A stretch of 64,000 bases of DNA from Paralvinella palmiformis (lineage: Eukaryota > Annelida > Polychaeta > Terebellida > Alvinellidae). How positions within the stretch are numbered: position 1 is the stretch's first letter; each line of letters begins with the position of its first letter. The DNA is taken from assembly GCA_025642065.1 (NCBI GenBank), contig JAODUP010000325.1, positions 410,001-474,000 on the forward strand. The letters run 5' to 3'. The notes beneath the pieces were generated by a model. The model did no database searches, was not told where the DNA came from, and saw nothing but the letters and a program-made list of their open reading frames with translations. Positions 63,401 through 64,000 of this stretch are shown one piece after another. The translations under genes and the position numbers were made by a program.

Positions 63401-63419
63401 TCTTTCACCGACATTCAAG
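30557..63419 (+). CDS. UGGT1: UDP-glucose:glycoprotein glucosyltransferase (UGGT), 34 coding exons, 3' end beyond window
   Basis: ER-lumen folding sensor that adds one glucose from UDP-Glc back to high-mannose N-glycans of misfolded glycoproteins, sending them round the calnexin/calreticulin cycle. The 34 exons sum to 3,888 nt (1,296 codons) with every phase closed, about 85% of the family's usual ~1,550 aa. Residues 1-21 form a signal peptide (hydrophobic [11 protein letters not shown], likely cleavage after SEA). Then come the four thioredoxin-like domains and beta-sandwich region, and from about 1,250 the GT24 catalytic domain starts with [19 protein letters not shown] and [14 protein letters not shown]. 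The DxD sugar-nucleotide motif and the ER-retention tail lie outside. Other hallmarks are [50 protein letters not shown] and [13 protein letters not shown]. Vertebrates have two paralogues (UGGT1 and UGGT2); which one this matches cannot be told here. Confidence 0.96.
31055..31140 (+). CDS. UGGT1: UGGT exon 2
   Basis: Encodes [20 protein letters not shown] then KGQHAAEP, matching the EFL....FW.FV motif of the first thioredoxin-like domain. Donor GTAAGT. Confidence 0.92.
31369..31480 (+). repeat. Decayed relative of the 43894 element
   Basis: GGGTTCCCACGGATCCTGGA followed by GTCCTTGAATTTGAG resembles the start of the hAT-like MITE at 43894. The other end was not found. Confidence 0.4.
32244..32283 (-). 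mobile_element. 40-bp SINE family A tail with exact 16-bp target duplication
   Basis: Only the last 40 bp of the SINE (TGATGATGATTGATGTTTTA then CGGCCACTTTTGTGCACAAG on the plus strand) is inserted. It is flanked by GAGTCCTGCATTTAGA at 32228-32243 and 32284-32299. It is in UGGT intron 2, 73 bp before exon 3. Confidence 0.96.
32357..32487 (+). CDS. UGGT1: UGGT exon 3
   Basis: Encodes [20 protein letters not shown] then [20 protein letters not shown], the helical insertion in the first thioredoxin-like domain. Ends in phase 0. Confidence 0.93.
33005..33298 (-). pseudogene. hAT transposase fossil, central segment, antisense in UGGT intron 3
   Basis: The minus strand reads [17 protein letters not shown], stop, [20 protein letters not shown] then [19 protein letters not shown], stop, [34 protein letters not shown]...VSHV..S..ATD is typical of ZBED-like hAT transposases (RNase-H-like catalytic region). 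It has two stops and no flanking domain. Confidence 0.78.
33290..33525 (+). repeat. Dispersed repeat, copy 2 of 2 (other at 17330)
   Basis: Directly abuts the hAT fossil at 33005-33298. It begins with a perfect 11-bp inverted repeat TACTTGGAATA/TATTCCAAGTA (33299-33309 and 33328-33338) and ends in AATTCCAATTCCGGAATTG motifs. It may be the terminal region of the same hAT family. Confidence 0.8.
33751..33863 (+). CDS. UGGT1: UGGT exon 4
   Basis: Encodes [20 protein letters not shown] then [16 protein letters not shown]. The PPPGC and TCE motifs are conserved family positions. Donor GTAAGT. Confidence 0.93.
34440..34614 (+). CDS. UGGT1: UGGT exon 5
   Basis: Encodes [20 protein letters not shown] then [20 protein letters not shown] and [12 protein letters not shown], the VI.Y.E.G and YV.RH strands of the first domain. 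Phase 0 at the end. Confidence 0.94.
34763..35721 (+). mobile_element. 959-bp DNA transposon remnant with intact TIRs, in UGGT intron 5
   Basis: The ends CTGTATATACTCGAGTTTAG and, reversed, CCGTATATACTCGTGTATAG form TIRs about 27-30 bp long, flanked by TA (34761-34762 and 35722-35723). Inside, the plus strand shows [20 protein letters not shown], then in another frame [20 protein letters not shown] (first residue uncertain) and [11 protein letters not shown] with stop. A SFKKCGIS..LDGTEDD-like end is known from pogo/Tigger-type transposases. The DDE core is absent. Confidence 0.85.
35845..35928. repeat. (TA)n microsatellite with GTG interruptions
   Basis: Three TA runs broken by TGTGTA. Confidence 0.95.
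36043..36139 (+). CDS. UGGT1: UGGT exon 6
   Basis: Encodes [20 protein letters not shown] then [28 protein letters not shown] is a strong family signature. Confidence 0.96.
36618..36765 (+). mobile_element. SINE family C, plus copy in UGGT intron 6
   Basis: A box CAGTGGTTAGAAAACTGGGC, B box GGGTTTGAATCTGA (36653-36666), then TGTTTGTGGGATTTGTTTCC, CATCCCTCAGCCGTAAGTCC and CAGATGTGGGATAG. Confidence 0.75.
37045..37205 (+). mobile_element. SINE family A, plus copy in UGGT intron 6
   Basis: GGCACCTCTATGGTCTAGTT, B box GAGTTCGAATCTAGG, GGGCATATCCGAGG, then GTGGCTGTAAAACATCAATC. TAGAGACTGTAG (37033-37044) and TAGAGTCTGTAG (37206-37217) differ at one base, a likely aged target duplication. Confidence 0.9.
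37564..37630 (+). CDS. UGGT1: UGGT exon 7
   Basis: Short exon: [20 protein letters not shown] then TLK, an acidic linker followed by the EV.GF.F strand. Confidence 0.92.
37710..37755. repeat. (CT)n then (TG)n compound microsatellite
   Basis: About 11 CT and 8 TG units, 50 bp before UGGT exon 8. Confidence 0.9.
37805..37905 (+). CDS. UGGT1: UGGT exon 8
   Basis: Encodes [20 protein letters not shown] then [13 protein letters not shown]. The [12 protein letters not shown] motif runs into exon 9. Confidence 0.95.
38038..38155 (+). repeat. Tandem duplication of about 55 bp
   Basis: AGCAGCTGGTTCAAGAGTCA begins both halves (38041 and 38096); each ends GGGCTCTGTAAGCTGTC.CT TGTAG, with few differences. 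Confidence 0.85.
38318..38759. mobile_element. 442-bp pogo/Tigger-type MITE in UGGT intron 8
   Basis: The left end CAGTAAAACTCGGATATATC and the reversed right end CAGTAAAACTTGCATATATC form TIRs, flanked by TA on both sides (38316-38317 and 38760-38761). CAGTAAAAC termini with a TA target are typical of pogo/Tigger elements. No transposase frame remains. Confidence 0.9.
38871..39066 (+). mobile_element. SINE family A, plus copy in UGGT intron 8
   Basis: TGGTGCCTCTGTGGTCTAAC, B box GAGTTCGAATCTCGG (38923-38937), GGGCATATCTGAAGGGTG, TTTAGCCTACCATGTGTACA and ATCATCATC tail. A small internal duplication (ATCTTGAAGGGTG) is present. GAATTGTCAG/GAATCATCAG may be a decayed target duplication. Confidence 0.9.
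39612..39711 (+). CDS. UGGT1: UGGT exon 9
   Basis: Encodes [20 protein letters not shown] then [13 protein letters not shown], with the ISQNFP motif. Confidence 0.95.
40108..40168 (+). CDS. UGGT1: UGGT exon 10
   Basis: Short exon: [20 protein letters not shown]. Phase 0 end, donor GTAATG at the edge of a (TG)n run. Confidence 0.9.
40172..40206. repeat. (TG)n microsatellite
   Basis: About 17 TG units starting 4 bp inside UGGT intron 10. Confidence 0.95.
40510..40665 (+). CDS. UGGT1: UGGT exon 11
   Basis: Encodes [20 protein letters not shown] then [20 protein letters not shown] and [21 protein letters not shown] is a family signature. Confidence 0.96.
41327..41425 (+). CDS. UGGT1: UGGT exon 12
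   Basis: Encodes [20 protein letters not shown] then [13 protein letters not shown], with the YA.DIR motif. Confidence 0.94.
41797..41916 (+). CDS. UGGT1: UGGT exon 13
   Basis: Encodes [20 protein letters not shown] then [20 protein letters not shown]. The NNLE.D.RY..W....Q..LRPTFPG stretch is diagnostic. Confidence 0.97.
43738..43823 (+). CDS. UGGT1: UGGT exon 14
   Basis: Encodes [20 protein letters not shown] then FYVHNAPIR, start of a further thioredoxin-like domain. Confidence 0.93.
43894..44193. mobile_element. 300-bp hAT-like MITE rich in GGTCCTTGAAAGTCCTGGAA motifs
   Basis: The left end CAGGGTTCGCACAGG and the reversed right end CAGGTTTCATACACT are imperfect TIRs; flanks TGTTTGGA and TTGGATTA only partly agree as an 8-bp duplication. 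The inside is a sub-repeat of TCCTGGAAAGTCCTGGAATT. An open frame across it is low complexity. Confidence 0.65.
44250..44537 (+). mobile_element. SINE family D, plus copy in UGGT intron 14
   Basis: A box TGGCTTAGTGGTAAGACTG, B box GGTTCGAATCCCGG (44317-44330), then CACTATAGTGGAGGAGA, ATTAGTCCCCGTGGTGAAGC, and a TTATTATTGTTATTGAG end. Paired with 24166-24475. Confidence 0.88.
45181..45310 (+). CDS. UGGT1: UGGT exon 15
   Basis: Encodes [20 protein letters not shown] then [20 protein letters not shown] and ITD, the PIRIGL.F strand and the following helix. Confidence 0.92.
45420..46062. mobile_element. 643-bp TIR element (hAT-like) in UGGT intron 15
   Basis: CAGTGTTGCTTCTAAGAT at 45420 and the reversed right end CAGTGCTGCTTCTAGGAT differ at two of 18 positions. 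A CAGTG terminus fits hAT-type MITEs; the 8-bp target duplication is not clear. No transposase frame. Confidence 0.7.
46959..47036 (+). CDS. UGGT1: UGGT exon 16 (donor uncertain)
   Basis: Encodes [20 protein letters not shown] then RDVRMY. The stronger-looking donor GTATGT at 47033 would break the frame; the in-frame donor is the weaker GTGAAA at 47037. Frame on both sides supports the weaker site. Confidence 0.7.
47159..47284 (+). CDS. UGGT1: UGGT exon 17
   Basis: Encodes [20 protein letters not shown] then [20 protein letters not shown]. Acceptor ATTAG, donor GTACAT. Confidence 0.88.
47796..48300. repeat. 31-bp minisatellite, about 16 copies, in UGGT intron 17
   Basis: Unit GATAGGACTCCACTGTAGTA followed by ACTGTTAAGCT. 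Variants alternate ACTCCACTG with ACTCTGCTG and GATAGG with GATAAG. Two units near 48215-48250 carry deletions. Confidence 0.95.
48579..48737 (+). CDS. UGGT1: UGGT exon 18
   Basis: Encodes [20 protein letters not shown] then [20 protein letters not shown]. The TG.G..P.VL.NG.P motif is the non-redox thioredoxin-like core. Confidence 0.95.
48836..48876. repeat. (GA)n and (GT)n microsatellite
   Basis: Short GA run then about 12 GT units. Confidence 0.85.
49165..49288 (+). CDS. UGGT1: UGGT exon 19
   Basis: Encodes [20 protein letters not shown] then [20 protein letters not shown]. The V.PR.N.RIL motif is conserved. Confidence 0.95.
49883..50034. repeat. (ACTC)n microsatellite next to the UGGT exon 20 acceptor
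   Basis: About 37 CACT units with a few slips, ending 31 bp before exon 20. Confidence 0.97.
50066..50164 (+). CDS. UGGT1: UGGT exon 20
   Basis: Encodes [20 protein letters not shown] then [13 protein letters not shown]. Its acceptor lies 31 bp after a 150-bp (ACTC)n tract. Confidence 0.92.
50594..50691 (+). CDS. UGGT1: UGGT exon 21
   Basis: Encodes [20 protein letters not shown] then [13 protein letters not shown], the W.VGDF..P.GR.LL..AIKH motif. Confidence 0.95.
50912..50960. repeat. (AAT)n microsatellite
   Basis: Two AAT runs separated by TGTGCAA, 95 bp before UGGT exon 22. Confidence 0.9.
51055..51273 (+). CDS. UGGT1: UGGT exon 22
   Basis: Encodes [20 protein letters not shown] through [20 protein letters not shown] and [10 protein letters not shown]. 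Two acceptors are possible (51053-51054, or 51065 with four fewer codons); the first keeps the length expected between the conserved KH and RI positions. Confidence 0.9.
51420..51466. repeat. (GT)n and (GA)n microsatellite
   Basis: About 13 GT units followed by GA units. Confidence 0.9.
52136..52267 (+). CDS. UGGT1: UGGT exon 23
   Basis: Encodes [20 protein letters not shown] then [20 protein letters not shown] and CNGK, the L...GQR.V..NG(K/R) motif. Confidence 0.95.
52828..53425. mobile_element. 598-bp TTAA-flanked MITE in UGGT intron 23
   Basis: AGGGACTGTCCACCCTCAGA at the left and the reversed right end AGGGATAGTCCACCCATAGA are TIRs about 25 bp long. Both sides carry TTAA (52824-52827 and 53426-53429), the target duplication used by piggyBac-type elements. 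No coding frame. A partial copy is at 19655-19805. Confidence 0.85.
53895..54482 (+). mobile_element. L2/CR1-type LINE 3' end in UGGT intron 23
   Basis: With one indel the plus strand encodes HAFVTSC, then [52 protein letters not shown] and later [20 protein letters not shown] then [10 protein letters not shown]. The non-coding end TGTACAGTGCCTTTGAATGG with GGGTGCTTTATTAAATATAC and ATTATTAT matches the typical L2-type 3' end. It is sense to UGGT. Confidence 0.88.
54682..54812 (+). CDS. UGGT1: UGGT exon 24
   Basis: Encodes [20 protein letters not shown] then [20 protein letters not shown] and LGN. Only the AA|GTACGA donor keeps frame with exon 25. Confidence 0.9.
55110..55311 (+). CDS. UGGT1: UGGT exon 25
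   Basis: Encodes [20 protein letters not shown], then [20 protein letters not shown] and [17 protein letters not shown], with the VA..DP.(S/T)R.AQ motif. Confidence 0.95.
56028..56107 (+). CDS. UGGT1: UGGT exon 26
   Basis: Encodes [20 protein letters not shown] then SEMPLN, the F.NC..KLS.MPL motif. Confidence 0.95.
56333..56414 (+). CDS. UGGT1: UGGT exon 27
   Basis: Encodes [20 protein letters not shown] then GPVAYFQ, the SFYR.VLEPE motif. Confidence 0.95.
56415..57384. other. First part of UGGT intron 27
   Basis: No exon or family found. 56507-56530 is a CGA/TGA triplet run. AATACATCAACGATATATCC followed by AGCTGCAGTG at 57357-57386 repeats a 30-bp stretch of intron 22 (51979-52008). Confidence 0.5.
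57385..57776 (+). mobile_element. SINE family B, full plus copy in UGGT intron 27
   Basis: A box GGTGGCCTAGTGGTTTAGCA, B box GCAGGTTCGAACCCCG (57436-57451), middle ACGTTAAATGGCGCTGCCGT, CTGCTCCCCTGTGAGTGGTG, then GGGGATTCTCCCCGAACAAC. It ends with a tail CAGTGGCCATAAAAGATCAA and TCATCATCATCATCC that resembles the family A tail. Confidence 0.9.
57776..57910 (+). repeat. Inverted counterpart of 29300-29440
   Basis: CTCACCGGATATTGCAAAAA, CAGTGCTGCACGAAGCGA and CTACCTAACTGGCAACTGG also occur, on the other strand, beside the LINE fragment at 29045-29440. So this is probably a piece of the same LINE family. Confidence 0.75.
58282..58441 (+). CDS. UGGT1: UGGT exon 28
   Basis: Encodes [20 protein letters not shown] then [20 protein letters not shown], one of the most conserved non-catalytic segments of the family. 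Confidence 0.97.
58655..58761 (+). CDS. UGGT1: UGGT exon 29
   Basis: Encodes [20 protein letters not shown] then [15 protein letters not shown]. Confidence 0.97.
58898..58983 (+). CDS. UGGT1: UGGT exon 30
   Basis: Encodes [20 protein letters not shown] then SRDIYEIT, the LGYFQLKA.PG.W.L.L..GRS motif. Confidence 0.97.
59053..59215 (+). mobile_element. SINE family C, plus copy in UGGT intron 30
   Basis: A box GTTGCAGTGATTAGAAGACT, B box GTGGGTTCAAATCCAA (59101-59116), GTTTCCCTAGGTAGACTATC, CTCGGCCATATGTCCCACAT, GTAACCAGTGCCAAGACTAA and CTTGACTCATTC end. Confidence 0.8.
59216..61258. other. UGGT intron 30, remainder
   Basis: A G+C-richer segment at about 59380-59800 has an open frame without family features and a TGACGTCA site at 59761-59768; origin unknown. 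A 13-base C run lies at about 60444-60456. A CT/TA microsatellite (61200-61248) runs up to the acceptor. Confidence 0.5.
61259..61343 (+). CDS. UGGT1: UGGT exon 31
   Basis: Encodes [20 protein letters not shown] then KTKVIKIR. The acceptor follows directly on a CT/TA microsatellite. Confidence 0.93.
61807..61889 (+). CDS. UGGT1: UGGT exon 32
   Basis: Encodes [20 protein letters not shown] then GLWDSIS, the variable linker before the catalytic domain. Donor GTCGGT. Confidence 0.9.
62055..62100. repeat. (CA)n and (TA)n microsatellite
   Basis: About 10 CA units, then TA units. Confidence 0.9.
62325..62423 (+). CDS. UGGT1: UGGT exon 33
   Basis: Encodes [20 protein letters not shown] then [13 protein letters not shown], where the GT24 glucosyltransferase domain begins. 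Confidence 0.97.
63335..63419 (+). CDS. UGGT1: UGGT exon 34 (last in window)
   Basis: Encodes [20 protein letters not shown] then NYLSPTFK, the KFWFLKN.LSP.FK signature of GT24. Donor GTAAGT at 63420; about 260 more residues should follow outside the window. Confidence 0.97.
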
Positions 63420-63607
63420 GTAAGTTTATTTATTATTTTTAATTCCTCATGTTCATTTGTGGTTTTCCATTTTAACATATTTTTGGTCAAATGATGATGC
63501 AGCTCCATAAATATATTGATGATTTTAATGATGTGAAGTTCTTTAGTTTGGTGACAGAATTGTGAAATGTTTGAAACGTTTACAGTTTTCAAGTAGTTTT
63601 GTAAGAA

Positions 63608-63735
63608 GATAACAGGCTCAGTGGTAAGGGGCTAGACAAGAATTTGAGAGTCTCTGGATCCAATTCTGCTGATCCTTCATGTTTTCACTGGCTGTAACGG
63701 CCATATGTGACTACCCGGAGAAGATGTATTGACAA
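63608..63735 (+). mobile_element. SINE family C, degraded copy near the right edge
   Basis: A-box-like GGCTCAGTGGTAAGGGGCTA, B-box remnant GGATCCAATTC, then TGGCTGTAACGGCCATATGT. It lies in the intron after UGGT exon 34. Confidence 0.45.
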
Positions 63736-64000
63736 ATAACATCAGGACATCGCTGTAAATTATTTTGCTATATTTTTGGGACTGTTGACTTCTCCTGTAT
63801 AAAAGTTGAAACGTTCATATTATAGCCTTTTGGGTATATTTTTCTACATGTAGGTCACTCTTGAATATAAGTCACGCTTTGCTGTGTTTTTATGAGATGA
63901 TCCAAATTTAATTTAACAATTTCCATTATGGGTTCTCCGGTTGTTGCTTAATTTGACTGCCTACGACTGGTTTGATTATGATAACTGCAGTGGTATAACG

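Overview
This is a window of intron-rich animal genomic DNA. GT-AG introns, long AT-rich intergenic DNA, many tRNA-derived SINEs, LINE and hAT fossils and abundant microsatellites all point to a metazoan. The repeat style and the two proteins suggest a lophotrochozoan, most likely a marine mollusc; that placement is inferred from general resemblance, not from a database search.

Two real genes could be assembled exon by exon. On the minus strand, 18681 down to 6862, is a complete 10-coding-exon gene for the telomerase Cajal body protein WRAP53/TCAB1 (661 codons, all splice phases closed, AATAAA polyadenylation signal just after the stop). On the plus strand, from 30557 to the right edge, are the first 34 coding exons (3,888 nt, 1,296 codons, all phases closed) of UDP-glucose:glycoprotein glucosyltransferase (UGGT), the folding sensor of the ER calnexin cycle. 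The window ends inside its C-terminal GT24 catalytic domain. The two genes are divergent, about 12 kb apart, and have no obvious functional link.

Layout: 1-6827 is gene-free and full of SINEs, a 45-bp minisatellite and an inverted-repeat element. 6828-18688 is WRAP53. 18689-30541 is intergenic: a 344-bp tandem repeat, SINEs, two hAT transposase fossils, three LINE reverse-transcriptase fossils and a roughly 0.9-kb TIR element that stops 0.2 kb before the first UGGT coding exon. 30542-64000 is UGGT, whose introns hold SINEs, several TIR/MITE-type DNA elements (pogo-like, TTAA-flanked, hAT-like), a LINE 3' end, an antisense hAT fossil and a 31-bp minisatellite.

At least four tRNA-derived SINE families can be told apart, named A to D here. 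Family A has several copies with exact target-site duplications, so its boundaries are firm. I found no CRISPR array, no operon-like system and no convincing new gene. The unusual content is repeat biology and gene architecture.
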